Origin: Pleomorphomonas koreensis DSM 23070
Lineage (GTDB): Bacteria; Pseudomonadota; Alphaproteobacteria; Rhizobiales; Pleomorphomonadaceae
Direction: 5' to 3'
DNA length: 64,000 nucleotides
NCBI RefSeq assembly: GCF_000425185.1
Contig: NZ_AULH01000020.1
Location: 1-64,000 of the forward strand
In this document: positions 54,104 to 63,278 of the stretch, piece after piece
Layout of the letters: every line of letters starts with the position of its first letter
How positions within the stretch are numbered: position 1 is the first letter of the stretch
Program-made: the position numbers and the translations under genes
Notes under the pieces: generated by a model
Databases searched by the model: none
What the model saw: only the letters and a program-made list of their open reading frames with translations
Told to the model about the DNA's origin: nothing

Positions 54104-55489
54104 TCAGCCCATCAGGCCGTCACGCTTGAGGTCGGCGTGCGTCATGTCGAGCGTCAGCGTGGCGAGGCGGATCAGTTCGTCGGCCTCGTCATGGCTGAGC
54201 ACGAAGGGCGGCGCGACGACCATGGTGTCGTGGACGTGGCGCATGACGAGGCCGTTCTTGAAGGAATGCTCGCGGCATCTGAGGCCGATGCTGCCGTCGC
54301 CGGCGAAGCGCCGGCGCGACGGCTTGGCCGGCACCAGCTCCAACGCCCCCATCAGGCCGGTCATCCGCGCCTCGCCGACCAGCGGATGGTCGGCAAGCTT
54401 TAGCCACCGTTCGCGGAGATAGGGGCCGATGTCGTCGCGGACGCGCTCCACCAGCTTCTCCTCGCGCAAGATGGTGAGGTTGGCGATCGCCGCCGCCGCG
54501 CAGACCGGATGCGCCGAATAGGTGAAGCCGTGGTTGAACTCGCCGGTGTCCTCGATCACCCCGGCCACCTTGTCGGAGACCAGCACGCCGCCGATCGGCA
54601 GGTAGCCCGACGACAGGCCCTTGGCGACCGGCATCAGGTCCGGCGTCACCCCGAAATGCTGCGAGCCGAACCAGCTTCCCAGCCGGCCGAAGCCGCAGAT
54701 CACCTCGTCGCTGACGAGCAGGACGTCGCGCTCGCGGCAGATGCGGGCGATCTCCGGCCAGTACGTGTCGGGGGGGATGATGACGCCGCCCGCCCCCTGG
54801 ATCGGTTCGGCGATGAAGGCGGCCACCTTGCCCTCGCCGATGTCGTCGATCGCCGCTTCCAGCTCGCGCGCCGCCGCAAGACCGAATTCGGCCGGCGAGA
54901 GATCGCCGCCCTCCTCGAACCAGTAGGGTTGGCCGATGTGATGGATGCCGGGGATCGGCAGCCCGCCCTGGGCGTGCATCGGCGTCATGCCGCCGAGCGA
55001 GGCGCCGGCCACCGTCGAGCCGTGGTAGGCGTTGCGGCGGGCGATGATCACCTGCTTGTCGGGCCGGCCGAGCGTCGCCCAGTAGGTGCGCACGAGGCGC
55101 AGCACGGTGTCGTTGGCCTCCGAGCCGGAGCCGCAGAAGAACACGCGGTTGAAGCCGTCGGGGGTGACCTCGGACAAGAGGGCGGCCAGTTCGGCAGCCG
55201 GCGGATGCGTCGTCTTGAAGAAGGTGTTGTAGTAGCTGATCTCGGCCATCTGCTTCTGCACCGCCTCGGCGATCTCCGGCCGGCCGTGGCCGATGTTGAC
55301 GCACCAGAGGCCGGACATTCCGTCGAGGATGCGGTTGCCGTCGCTGTCGGTCAGCCAGACGCCCTCGCCCTTGACGATGACCCGCACGCCGCCGGCGTTG
55401 AGCGACCGCGTGTCGGAGAACGGATGCAGGTGATGCGCCGCGTCGAGGGCGCGGTAGTGGGCGGTCGGATAGGCGTTGTGGGTGAGCAT
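54104..55489 (-). CDS. Class III aminotransferase, putrescine/omega-amino acid type
   Basis: A 461-residue PLP enzyme. Key stretches are FCGSGSEANDTVLRLVRTYW, ISYYNTFFKTTHPPAAELAA and LVSDEVICGFGRLGSWFGSQ (Asp that contacts the PLP nitrogen). The Lys of VAKGLSSGYLPIG binds PLP, and HGFTYSAHPVCAAAAI follows. The length and style are those of pyruvate-dependent SpuC-type putrescine or 4-aminobutyrate aminotransferases. It lies between the unknown protein gene and the oxidase in the same operon. Confidence 0.92.
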   Translation of the reverse strand: MLTHNAYPTAHYRALDAAHHLHPFSDTRSLNAGGVRVIVKGEGVWLTDSDGNRILDGMSGLWCVNIGHGRPEIAEAVQKQMAEISYYNTFFKTTHPPAAELAALLSEVTPDGFNRVFFCGSGSEANDTVLRLVRTYWATLGRPDKQVIIARRNAYHGSTVAGASLGGMTPMHAQGGLPIPGIHHIGQPYWFEEGGDLSPAEFGLAAARELEAAIDDIGEGKVAAFIAEPIQGAGGVIIPPDTYWPEIARICRERDVLLVSDEVICGFGRLGSWFGSQHFGVTPDLMPVAKGLSSGYLPIGGVLVSDKVAGVIEDTGEFNHGFTYSAHPVCAAAAIANLTILREEKLVERVRDDIGPYLRERWLKLADHPLVGEARMTGLMGALELVPAKPSRRRFAGDGSIGLRCREHSFKNGLVMRHVHDTMVVAPPFVLSHDEADELIRLATLTLDMTHADLKRDGLMG

Positions 55490-55531
55490 GGCAGCCTCGG
55501 GGTGGGCGATGATCTCGTGACGTGTGAAGGA

Positions 55532-56365
55532 TCAAGCTTGACGTGTACGCCGGATTTCGGCGCGGAGCGCATCCAAAATGGCTTGTCCGGGCGAGACGCC
55601 GCGCCGCTCGGCCAGCCTTGTCGCCAGCGCGACGATGTCCGGGTCGTTGAGATCGAGGTCGCGACCGGTGTCGGACGACATCGATCGGCGCGGCGAATCA
55701 ATCGGCGGCGGAACGCGGTCCCGGATGAAGTCCTTGACCGCGGCGAGCATGTCCGCCGACAGGTTCCGGCTTCTCGGCGCCTTGGAGAAGCGGATGCGCC
55801 CGGCGCCGTCCCTCAGCCGGTCGAGGTCCCACAACGACCACCGATGGACGATCACCAGCCGGTTGTCGCGCTCGATCCGGGGAATGACCGCCTCCGCCAG
55901 CCAGTCCTTCGCCATCCGGACCGACGGCAGGCGTTTCGCAAGGTCCCGCAACGCCCGCGGACCGGCGTCCCGTGACCGGTAGGCAACGGCATTGACCCAG
56001 GCCACCTGGCCTTCGGCGATCATATCCGCGAGGCCGGTGCCGGCATAATAGTCGGAAAGAAGGACGGGATTGCGCGTGACCGCCGCGCGCATGGCGGCGC
56101 GGTCCCGGCTGAAAGCCCTGTCCAGGCGCGCGAAATCCGCGGCGGTCGCCGTCGCGTCGAAGCCGCCGTTGTTGTAGAGGACGACAACCGGCGCCGTCGC
56201 GATGTCGCCGAAATAGGCGAACGGCGGATAGCCGAGATCGAACGGCTTGCGCGTGGCTTCGTCGCGGTCTCCATGCTCGCTTTCCCAGGCATCGAAGACC
56301 GGCCGGTCGGCGGGATGGACCGTCTCGTCGCCGATCCGGCTCCAGAATTCGACCAGCCGGTCCAT
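55532..56365 (-). CDS. Unknown protein: possible glycosylase-like fold plus VapB-like C-terminus
   Basis: A 277-residue protein starting three bases after the glutamine synthetase stop. Residues 1 to about 225 form an alpha/beta domain that I do not recognise with certainty. The run YPPFAYFGDIATAPVVVLYN-NGGFD, a central VAWVNAVAYRSRD and a later RLVIVHRWSLWDLDR recall the order of motifs in uracil-DNA-glycosylase-like folds. Residues about 229-277 (MSSDTGRDLDLNDPDIVALA, TRLAERRGVSPGQAILDALR) resemble VapB-type antitoxins. An in-frame ATG at 55681 could start that part alone, but has no good ribosome site. No toxin gene is adjacent. A function within the putrescine operon is not evident. Confidence 0.6.
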   Translation of the reverse strand: MDRLVEFWSRIGDETVHPADRPVFDAWESEHGDRDEATRKPFDLGYPPFAYFGDIATAPVVVLYNNGGFDATATAADFARLDRAFSRDRAAMRAAVTRNPVLLSDYYAGTGLADMIAEGQVAWVNAVAYRSRDAGPRALRDLAKRLPSVRMAKDWLAEAVIPRIERDNRLVIVHRWSLWDLDRLRDGAGRIRFSKAPRSRNLSADMLAAVKDFIRDRVPPPIDSPRRSMSSDTGRDLDLNDPDIVALATRLAERRGVSPGQAILDALRAEIRRTRQA

Positions 56366-56368
56366 GCC

Positions 56369-57784
56369 TCACACCGCCAGCAGCAGGTGCTGCCGCTCCC
56401 AGCTTGAGATGACGTTCATGAAGGTCTCGTATTCCTGCTGCTTGATCGCCCGGTAGGTGGCCATGAAGCGCGGGCCGAACACCTCGGCGAGGTCGTCGCT
56501 GTCCTCGAACAGGGCGAGCGCTTCGAGGAGCCCGCGCGGCAGGCCGAACGGCAGGTCGCGCGCCGAGCCGTGGATCGGCTCCTCCGGCGTGAGCTTCTGC
56601 TGCATGCCGAGCAGGCCGCAGGCCAGCGACGCGGCGATGGCGAGATAGGGATTGGCGTCGGACGACGGCACCCGGTTCTCGACGCGCCGCGAACTCGGCC
56701 CGGAATTCGGCACGCGGATGCCGACGGTGCGGTTGTCGTAGCCCCAGTGGACGTTGATCGGCGCCGCCGTGCCGCGCGTCAGCCGCCGGAACGAGTTGAC
56801 GTAGGGCGCCAGGATGCACATCACCGCCGGCAGGTATTTCTGCAGGCCGGCGATGAACGAGAAGAAAGCCTCGGTCGGGTTGCCCTCGTCGTCGGAGAAG
56901 ATGTTGCGGCCGGTCTCGATGTCGATCACCGACTGGTGGATGTGCATCGCCGAGCCCGGCTCGCGGCTCATCGGCTTGGCCATGAAGGTGGCGTACATCT
57001 TGTGCCGGAGCGCCGCCTCGCGGATCGTCCGCTTGAAGGTGAACACCTGGTCGCAGAGGGCGAGCGGGTCGCCGTGGCGGAGATTGATCTCCATCTGCGC
57101 CGCGCCCTCCTCGTGGATCAGCGTGTCGATCTCCAGGCCCTGCTTCTCGGAGAACTCGTAGATGTCGTCGAACAGGTCGTCGAACTCGTTGACGTGCTGG
57201 ATCGAGTAGGACTGCCGGCTGGCCTCGGCGCGGCCGGAGCGGCCGATCGGCGGCTCCAGCGGATAGTCGGGGTCGAGGTTCTGCTTGACGAGGTAGAACT
57301 CGATCTCCGGCGCCACCACCGCCCTGAGCCCCTCGCGCTCGTAGAGGCCGATGATCCGCCTCAGGATCTGGCGCGGGCCGAGGTCGAAGGCGCGGCCGTC
57401 GCGGTGGAAGGCGTCGTGGATGATCTGCGCCGTCGGCTCCGACGCCCAGGGCACGGCAGTCAGCGTCGAGAAGTCCGGCTTCAGGAACACGTCGCCGTCG
57501 GAGGGGTCGTGCTGGAAGCTGTCGTCCTCCAGCGGATACTCGCCGGTGATGGTGGTGGTGAACACCGACGACGGCATGGCCATGACGGTCGAGGAGAAGA
57601 ACTTGTCGGCCGGCATCAGCTTGCCGCGGGCGACGCCGGCGAGATCGGGCGTGATGCACTCGATGTCCTCGATGCCCCGCTCCTTGAGCCAGGTCCTGGC
57701 CTCGGCGAGCGTCTCGACGCCCCGCTCGGCTTTTCGTTCGCCGACCCTCGGCGCGTCCTTGGGCTCGGTCGAAATCAGACTCAT
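56369..57784 (-). CDS. Glutamine synthetase family protein, gamma-glutamylputrescine synthetase-like
   Basis: A 471-residue protein if started at the ATG at 57784 (MSLISTEPKDAPRVGERKAE); the frame extends 16 codons further up. GS signatures are VVAPEIEFYLV (metal Glu), the EINLRHGDPLALCDQ strand, AMHIHQSV, and the nucleotide loop NSFRRLTRGTAAPINVHWGY. The conserved adenylylation Tyr motif of housekeeping GlnA is not seen. Context (oxidase, aminotransferase, pot transporter) favours PuuA, which ligates glutamate to putrescine. It is the first gene of the minus-strand operon. Confidence 0.9.
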   Translation of the reverse strand: MSLISTEPKDAPRVGERKAERGVETLAEARTWLKERGIEDIECITPDLAGVARGKLMPADKFFSSTVMAMPSSVFTTTITGEYPLEDDSFQHDPSDGDVFLKPDFSTLTAVPWASEPTAQIIHDAFHRDGRAFDLGPRQILRRIIGLYEREGLRAVVAPEIEFYLVKQNLDPDYPLEPPIGRSGRAEASRQSYSIQHVNEFDDLFDDIYEFSEKQGLEIDTLIHEEGAAQMEINLRHGDPLALCDQVFTFKRTIREAALRHKMYATFMAKPMSREPGSAMHIHQSVIDIETGRNIFSDDEGNPTEAFFSFIAGLQKYLPAVMCILAPYVNSFRRLTRGTAAPINVHWGYDNRTVGIRVPNSGPSSRRVENRVPSSDANPYLAIAASLACGLLGMQQKLTPEEPIHGSARDLPFGLPRGLLEALALFEDSDDLAEVFGPRFMATYRAIKQQEYETFMNVISSWERQHLLLAV

Positions 57785-58162
57785 GATCGCTTTCTTTCGT
57801 TGCTGGCGCGCGAAGGCGGGAGCCTCTTCCATCCCGCCCGTCCGAACGCGCGCCTTTGTGTTTCGGAAAATGCAGACCGCCTATTTGTGATGACATTTTC
57901 TGGCCCGCGCAATCGCCTTTTCGCCGGGGCGGCGGCGTTCGGCCGCGTGGGAGTGATGACGAAATGCCGCGGACCACAAAACGGGCAGCGACCAGTTGTG
58001 GTCCTTTCGCCGCTGTGCATTAATGCCGCCAGCCCAAGCGTGCGTAGAACGCCGGATCGGTCCGCGCGCTTTCTACCCGAAAGCGATTTCTGGAAAGGCC
58101 GTCCGCGAGGCATCGCGATTTCAAATGCCGCGACGGAACGGGCCAAGCAGGGGACAACGAGC
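57785..58162. other. 378-base divergent regulatory region, putrescine genes
   Basis: It separates the catabolic operon from potF and holds the 9-bp inverted repeat at 57971-58004. I see no gene in it; a short open frame on each strand lacks family features. Confidence 0.65.
57971..58004. promoter_or_regulatory. 9-bp inverted repeat between divergent putrescine operons
   Basis: GGACCACAA (57971-57979) and TTGTGGTCC (57996-58004) are perfect inverted arms with a 16-base centre. The position suits an operator that serves both operons; the regulator is not in the window. Confidence 0.55.
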
Positions 58163-59263
58163 ATGACGAAAATGGTGAGACAGCGTCTTCTGGGTGCCGC
58201 CGCGCTGACGGTCGCGCTCGCGACGGGCGCCGTGGCCCAGGACAAGGTGGTCAACGTCTACAACTGGTCCGACTATGTCGACGAATCCGTGCTGCAGGAG
58301 TTCACCAAGGAGACCGGCATCAAGGTGGTCTACGACGTGTTCGACAATCAGGACATCGTCGAGACCAAGATGCTGGCCGGCGGCTCGGGCTACGACGTGG
58401 TGGTGGTGACCGGTCCGTTCCTGGCCCGCCAGATCGCCGCCGGCGTCTACCAGCCGCTCGACAAGTCCAAGCTGCCCAACCTTTCCAACATGTGGCCGGA
58501 GGTGACCAGCCGCGTCGCCGAATACGATCCGGGCAACCAGTATGGCGTCGACTACATGTGGGGCACCACCGGCATCGGCTACAACGTCGAGAAGATCAAG
58601 GCGATCATGCCCGACGCGCCGGTGAACAGCTGGGACATGGTGTTCAAGCCGGAGATCGTCTCCAAGTTCAAGGACTGCGGCGTGCAGTTTCTCGACGCTT
58701 CCGAGGAGCTGATTCCGGCGGCCCTCAAGTATCTCGGCAAGAACCCCGACTCCAAGAATGCCGCCGACATGGAGGAGGCCGGCAAGCTCCTGGCCTCCGT
58801 CAAGCCCTATGTCCAGAAGTTCCATTCGTCGGAATACATCAACGCGCTGGCCAACGGCGACATCTGCCTCGCCGTCGGCTATTCCGGCGACATCCTTCAG
58901 GCGCGCAACCGCGCCGCCGAGGCCAAGAACGGCGTCACCATCCAGTATGTCATTCCCAAGGAAGGCGCCAACATGTGGTTCGACATCATGGCGATCCCCA
59001 AGGATGCGCCCAACCCTGACGCCGCCCACGCCTTCATCAACTTCATGATGAAGCCGGACGTCATCGCCAAGTCGTCCAACTATGTCGCCTATGCCAACGG
59101 CAACCTCGCCTCGCAGAAGTTCATCGACCCGGCCATCCTCTCCGACGTCTCGATCTATCCGGACCAGGAGACGCTCGCCAACCTGTTCTCGACCACGCCC
59201 TATGACGCCAAGGCCCAGCGCGTGCTGACCCGCGTCTGGACCTCGGTCAAGACGGGCATGTGA
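58163..59263 (+). CDS. potF: Putrescine/polyamine-binding periplasmic protein
   Basis: A 366-residue protein. Signal peptide (LLGAAALTVALATGAVA) and mature start at about QDKVVNVYNWSDYVDESVLQ, the PotF/PotD signature. Acidic and aromatic ligand residues are visible in DVFDNQDIVETKM, GVDYMWGTTGIGYN and LAVGYSGDILQA. It delivers putrescine to the PotGHI transporter. The gene starts at the ATG at 58163; the very long open frame upstream is antisense to the synthetase gene and is not real. Confidence 0.95.
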   Translation: MTKMVRQRLLGAAALTVALATGAVAQDKVVNVYNWSDYVDESVLQEFTKETGIKVVYDVFDNQDIVETKMLAGGSGYDVVVVTGPFLARQIAAGVYQPLDKSKLPNLSNMWPEVTSRVAEYDPGNQYGVDYMWGTTGIGYNVEKIKAIMPDAPVNSWDMVFKPEIVSKFKDCGVQFLDASEELIPAALKYLGKNPDSKNAADMEEAGKLLASVKPYVQKFHSSEYINALANGDICLAVGYSGDILQARNRAAEAKNGVTIQYVIPKEGANMWFDIMAIPKDAPNPDAAHAFINFMMKPDVIAKSSNYVAYANGNLASQKFIDPAILSDVSIYPDQETLANLFSTTPYDAKAQRVLTRVWTSVKTGM

Positions 59264-59405
59264 GCCGGCGGCGCCGGGTGCGGCGCCCTGTTCGCTCCCC
59301 GCGCCGACAAGAACTGTCGAAAAGCGCCCGGCCGTCTGGCCGGGTGCTTGCATGTGACCGGCTGCGGTGGCACGCCAGTGGTTTGGTGAAACGAGGATTC
59401 CGACG

Positions 59406-60557
59406 ATGATCGAGGCGGTTGGGCCGATCAAGCGCAAGTTTGCTCCCTGGGACGATCCGGCGCTGAAGCCGTTCATCCGCTTCGAGAACGTCACCAAGCG
59501 CTTCGGCGACTTCACCGCCGTGGACAATCTCACCCTCGACATCTACGAGCGCGAGTTCTTCGCCCTGCTGGGGCCGTCGGGCTGCGGCAAGACGACGCTG
59601 ATGCGCATGCTGGCCGGCTTCGAGCAGCCGACCGAGGGCCGCATCCTCCTGGACGGCAAGGACCTCTCCGGCATCCCGCCCTACAAGCGGCCGGCCAACA
59701 TGATGTTCCAGTCCTACGCGCTGTTCCCGCACATGACGGTGGAGGGCAACATCGCCTTCGGCCTGAAGCAGGAGGGCATGGACGCTACGAGCATCGCCAC
59801 CCGCGTCGCCGAGATGCTGGAGCTGGTCAAGCTGGAGAAATTCGCCAAGCGCAAGCCGCATCAGCTCTCCGGCGGCCAGCGCCAGCGCGTGGCGCTCGCC
59901 CGCTCGCTCGCCAAGCGGCCGAAGGTGCTCCTGCTCGACGAGCCGCTCGGCGCCCTCGACAAGAAGCTGCGCGAGGAGACCCAGTTCGAGCTGATGGACA
60001 TCCAGATGGAGCTGGGCATGACCTTCCTGATCGTCACCCACGATCAGGAGGAGGCGATGACCGTCTCCGACCGCATCGCCGTCATGAACCACGGCGTCAT
60101 CGCCCAGATCGGCACGGCGTCGGAGATCTACGAGCAGCCAGCCTCGCGCTACGTCGCCGACTTCGTGGGCGACATCAACCTGATCGACGGCAAGGTGACG
60201 GCGGTGGCGGACGGCGTCGCCACGCTCCGCTGCGACGGCGTCGACGCCACCATCGTCGCCGAGGCCGGGCCGGGCGGCATCGCCGTCGGCGCCGAGGCCA
60301 GCTTCGCCATCCGGCCGGAGAAGGTGCAGATCGCCATGGAGCCTCCGCCCGCCGGCACGCCCAACGTGCTCGCCGGCGAGGTCTGGGACATCGGCTATCT
60401 CGGCGACATCTCGGTCTATCGCGTCCGCCTCGCCGGCGGCTCGATCGTCAAGGCCACCGTCGCCAACCTGACGCGCATCGTCGAGCGGCCGATCACCTGG
60501 GAGGACAAGGTGTTCCTGACCTGGCCGGTCGACGCCGGCGTCATCCTGGTGAAGTGA
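59406..60557 (+). CDS. potG: Putrescine ABC transporter ATPase
   Basis: A 383-residue ATPase: LGPSGCGKTTLMRMLAGFEQ (Walker A), MMFQSYALFPHMTV (Q-loop), HQLSGGQRQRVALARSLAKR (signature) and LLLDEPLGALDKKLRE (Walker B). A C-terminal TOBE domain follows with ASFAIRPEKVQIAM. The ATG at 59406 is preceded by GAGGATTCC. It couples ATP hydrolysis to transport and lies 142 bases after potF. Confidence 0.96.
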   Translation: MIEAVGPIKRKFAPWDDPALKPFIRFENVTKRFGDFTAVDNLTLDIYEREFFALLGPSGCGKTTLMRMLAGFEQPTEGRILLDGKDLSGIPPYKRPANMMFQSYALFPHMTVEGNIAFGLKQEGMDATSIATRVAEMLELVKLEKFAKRKPHQLSGGQRQRVALARSLAKRPKVLLLDEPLGALDKKLREETQFELMDIQMELGMTFLIVTHDQEEAMTVSDRIAVMNHGVIAQIGTASEIYEQPASRYVADFVGDINLIDGKVTAVADGVATLRCDGVDATIVAEAGPGGIAVGAEASFAIRPEKVQIAMEPPPAGTPNVLAGEVWDIGYLGDISVYRVRLAGGSIVKATVANLTRIVERPITWEDKVFLTWPVDAGVILVK

Positions 60558-60568
60558 GGGGAACGGCC

Positions 60569-61477
60569 ATGGCGGAGCGCAGGACGCGAGACGTGAAGCC
60601 CTTCCTCGGCAAGTGGGCGCTGGTGGCGGTTCCCTATCTCTGGAGCCTGCTGTTCTTTCTCGCCCCGTTCCTGATCATCTTCAAGATTTCGCTGTCCGAG
60701 ACGGCGATCGCCATGCCGCCCTACACGCCGGTGATCGCCGGCGTCAGTGACCTCTGGACCAAGCTCTCCGACTTCACCTTCGACAACTACGTCTTCCTGA
60801 CCGAGGACCCGCTCTACTACTCGGCCTATCTCTCCAGCCTCAGGATCGCCCTCGTTTCGACGGTGCTGCTGCTGATCGTCGGCTATCCGATCGCCTACGG
60901 CATGGCGCGCGCCCCGAAGTCGCTGCGCAACGCCCTGGTCATGGCGGTGATCCTGCCGTTCTGGACCAGCTTCCTGATCCGCGTCTACGCCTGGATCGGC
61001 ATCCTGAAGCCGGAGGGCCTGCTGACCATCGCCTTGCAGGGCCTCGGCATCCTCGGGCCGAACGAGCAGGTGCACATCTACAACACCGAGATCGCCGTGT
61101 TCATCGGCATCGTCTACTCCTACCTGCCGTTCATGGTGCTGCCGCTCTATGCCGCGCTCGAAAAGCTCGACGCGACGCTGCTCGAAGCGGCCGCCGACCT
61201 CGGCTGCCCGCCGACCAAGTCCTTCTGGGTGATCACCTTCCCGCTGTCGCTGCCCGGCGTCATCGCCGGCTGCTTCCTGTGCTTCATCCCGATCGTCGGC
61301 GAATTCGTCATCCCCGACCTGCTCGGCGGCTCGGAGACGCTGATGATCGGCAAGACGCTGTGGGCCGAGTTCTTCAACAACCGCGACTGGCCGGTGTCGT
61401 CGGCGGTGGCGGTGGTGCTCCTGATCATCCTGGTGGTGCCGATCGTCATCTTCCAGAACCAGCAGAAGAAGGCCTGA
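60569..61477 (+). CDS. potH: Putrescine ABC transporter permease 1
   Basis: A 302-residue inner-membrane protein with six helices. The EAA loop is LEAAADLGCPPTKSFWVITF followed by PLSLPGVIAGC. The start at 60569 (MAERRTRDVKPFLG) has GAGGGGAACGG upstream; an earlier in-frame GTG at 60554 overlaps the potG stop. It pairs with the next gene to form the channel. Confidence 0.95.
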   Translation: MAERRTRDVKPFLGKWALVAVPYLWSLLFFLAPFLIIFKISLSETAIAMPPYTPVIAGVSDLWTKLSDFTFDNYVFLTEDPLYYSAYLSSLRIALVSTVLLLIVGYPIAYGMARAPKSLRNALVMAVILPFWTSFLIRVYAWIGILKPEGLLTIALQGLGILGPNEQVHIYNTEIAVFIGIVYSYLPFMVLPLYAALEKLDATLLEAAADLGCPPTKSFWVITFPLSLPGVIAGCFLCFIPIVGEFVIPDLLGGSETLMIGKTLWAEFFNNRDWPVSSAVAVVLLIILVVPIVIFQNQQKKA

Positions 61478-61487
61478 GGAGCGCGCC

Positions 61488-62309
61488 ATGAACAAGACGA
61501 CGAGCTGGTTCAACGTCACCTCGCTGGTGCTCGGCTTCGCCTTCCTCTACGTGCCGATCCTCATCCTGATGGTCTATTCCTTCAACGCCTCCAAGCTGGT
61601 CACCGTCTGGGGCGGCCTGTCGGCGCGCTGGTACGTCGAGCTGGTACACGATCAGGCGATCATCGACGCCGCCTGGGTGACCATCCGCGTCGGCTTCCTG
61701 TCGGCGTCGTTCGCCACCGTGCTCGGCACCATGGCGGCGCTGGTGCTCGACCGCTACCGCAAGTTCCATGGCCGCGCGCTGTTCTCGGGCATGGTCTACG
61801 CGCCGCTGGTCATGCCGGAGGTGATCACCGGCCTGTCGCTCTTGCTGCTGTTCGTCGCCATCGGCTTCGACCGCGGCTTCTGGACGGTGGTGATCGCCCA
61901 CACGACGCTCACCATGTGCTTCGTCGCCGTGGTGGTGCAGTCGCGCCTCGTCACCCTCGACCGCAGCCTCGAGGAAGCCGCCCTCGACCTCGGCTGCCCG
62001 CCGGTCAAGACCTTCTTCCTGATCACCCTGCCGCTGATCCTGCCCGGCGTCGTCGCCGGCTGGATGCTGGCCTTCACGCTGTCGCTCGACGACCTGGTGA
62101 TCGCCTCCTTCACCACCGGCCCCGGCGCCACCACGCTGCCGATCAAGATCTACTCGATGGTCCGCCTCGGCGTGACGCCGGAGATCAACGCCATCTCCAC
62201 CATCCTGATCTCGGTGATCGCCGTCGGCGTCATCGTGGCGTCGGTGCTGTCGCACCGCTCGCAGGTGGAGAAGGAGAAGGCCGAGCGCGCCGTGTTCCTG
62301 GCCGGCTGA
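61488..62309 (+). CDS. potI: Putrescine ABC transporter permease 2
   Basis: A 273-residue permease with six helices and the EAA loop LEEAALDLGCPPVKTFFLIT, LPLILPGVVAG. The end SQVEKEKAERAVFLAG is cytoplasmic. It starts ten bases after potH. The four genes potFGHI form a complete importer with the catabolic operon opposite. Confidence 0.95.
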   Translation: MNKTTSWFNVTSLVLGFAFLYVPILILMVYSFNASKLVTVWGGLSARWYVELVHDQAIIDAAWVTIRVGFLSASFATVLGTMAALVLDRYRKFHGRALFSGMVYAPLVMPEVITGLSLLLLFVAIGFDRGFWTVVIAHTTLTMCFVAVVVQSRLVTLDRSLEEAALDLGCPPVKTFFLITLPLILPGVVAGWMLAFTLSLDDLVIASFTTGPGATTLPIKIYSMVRLGVTPEINAISTILISVIAVGVIVASVLSHRSQVEKEKAERAVFLAG

Positions 62310-62513
62310 GCGTTTGGGGGCGGCGCACCAACCAGCCGCGACCACATTTGTCCGGCCGCGTGGAGTGGAATTTTAAGGGCGACAGAAATACTCCGCCACT
62401 CCGACCTCGGGGCAATTGCCGGCCTAAGCCTTTTGCTCATAAAGTGCTTTCGGGTGAACCGGACGGGGGGCACCCGCGCAAAGACGGCTTGCAATTCTTC
62501 TGGCTTATCGTAA

Positions 62514-62530
62514 GTTAGAAGGATTCTAAC
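62514..62530. promoter_or_regulatory. Irr-type iron control element before bfr
   Basis: GTTAGAAGGATTCTAAC is a near-perfect dyad (TTAGAA-N3-TTCTAA) that matches the alphaproteobacterial iron control element bound by Irr. It sits directly next to the ribosome site AAGGAGG (62532-62538) and 14 bases before the bfr ATG, where binding would block expression. Confidence 0.75.
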
Positions 62531-62543
62531 CAAGGAGGTTGTC

Positions 62544-63029
62544 ATGCGTGGGAATGAGAAAGTCATTGAACGGCTGAACGAAGCGTTGTTTCTCGAACTT
62601 GGCGCCGTCAATCAGTACTGGCTGCATTACCGTCTCCTCGACGACATGGGCATCACCAAGTTCGCCAAGAAGGAGCGCGAGGAGTCGATCGAGGAGATGC
62701 ATCACGCCGACCGGCTGATCTCCCGCATCATCTTCCTCGAAGGCCACCCCAACCTCCAGACCATTCCGCCGCTCCGCATCGGCCAGACGGTTCGCGAGAT
62801 CCTCGAGGCCGACCTCGCCGGCGAGATCGACGCACGCACCTCCTACCGCGCCTCGCGCCTCCTCTGCGCCGAGGAAGGCGACTACGTGTCGATGGAGCTG
62901 TTCACCGACCTCCTGAAGGACGAGGAAGGCCACATCGACTTCCTGGAATCGCAGATTTCGCTCTACGACAAGATCGGCGAGGTCGCCTACATCCAGCTCA
63001 ATTCCGACAGCACCGACAAGGTCGACTGA
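62544..63029 (+). CDS. bfr: Bacterioferritin
   Basis: A 161-residue iron-storage protein. The four-helix bundle carries the di-iron ferroxidase residues: [16 protein letters not shown] (Glu in helix A), [16 protein letters not shown] (Glu-x-x-His in helix B), and [20 protein letters not shown] with GHIDFLE (helices C and D). The heme-ligating Met of the subunit interface falls in the [10 protein letters not shown] region. It oxidises and stores iron as a 24-mer. An Irr-type box precedes it. Confidence 0.97.
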   Translation: MRGNEKVIERLNEALFLELGAVNQYWLHYRLLDDMGITKFAKKEREESIEEMHHADRLISRIIFLEGHPNLQTIPPLRIGQTVREILEADLAGEIDARTSYRASRLLCAEEGDYVSMELFTDLLKDEEGHIDFLESQISLYDKIGEVAYIQLNSDSTDKVD

Positions 63030-63192
63030 CGCCGGGGCCCGCGATTACCGGCCTGGCGACGGACGGCGGGAACGGCACGGTCGATGCGGCGGCGCCGCCG
63101 GGCATCGGAGGGAAGGCATGTCGGCCTGTTCCCGCAAGCGGAAGGATGAAGATCATACCAAGAGGCATTGAAAATGACTCTTGGTACTCCGC

Positions 63193-63235
63193 TTGCCGAA
63201 TTCTCATGCGCCTGATGCAGATGAGAATTCGGCAA
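63193..63235. repeat. Perfect palindrome with conserved loop, family 2 copy 2
   Basis: TTGCCGAATTCTCAT (63193-63207) faces ATGAGAATTCGGCAA (63221-63235) around the 13-base loop GCGCCTGATGCAG. It has the same arm pattern and loop ending (TGATGCAG) as the element at 25531-25569. Confidence 0.8.
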
Positions 63236-63278
63236 TCGATTCAATGAGCGGATACGCCAGCATCTTCGCGAATTGGCA

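Noticed and set aside
56570-58162. Upstream extension of the potF frame
   Set aside because: It is antisense to the glutamine synthetase-like gene. The signal peptide and family start are at 58163.
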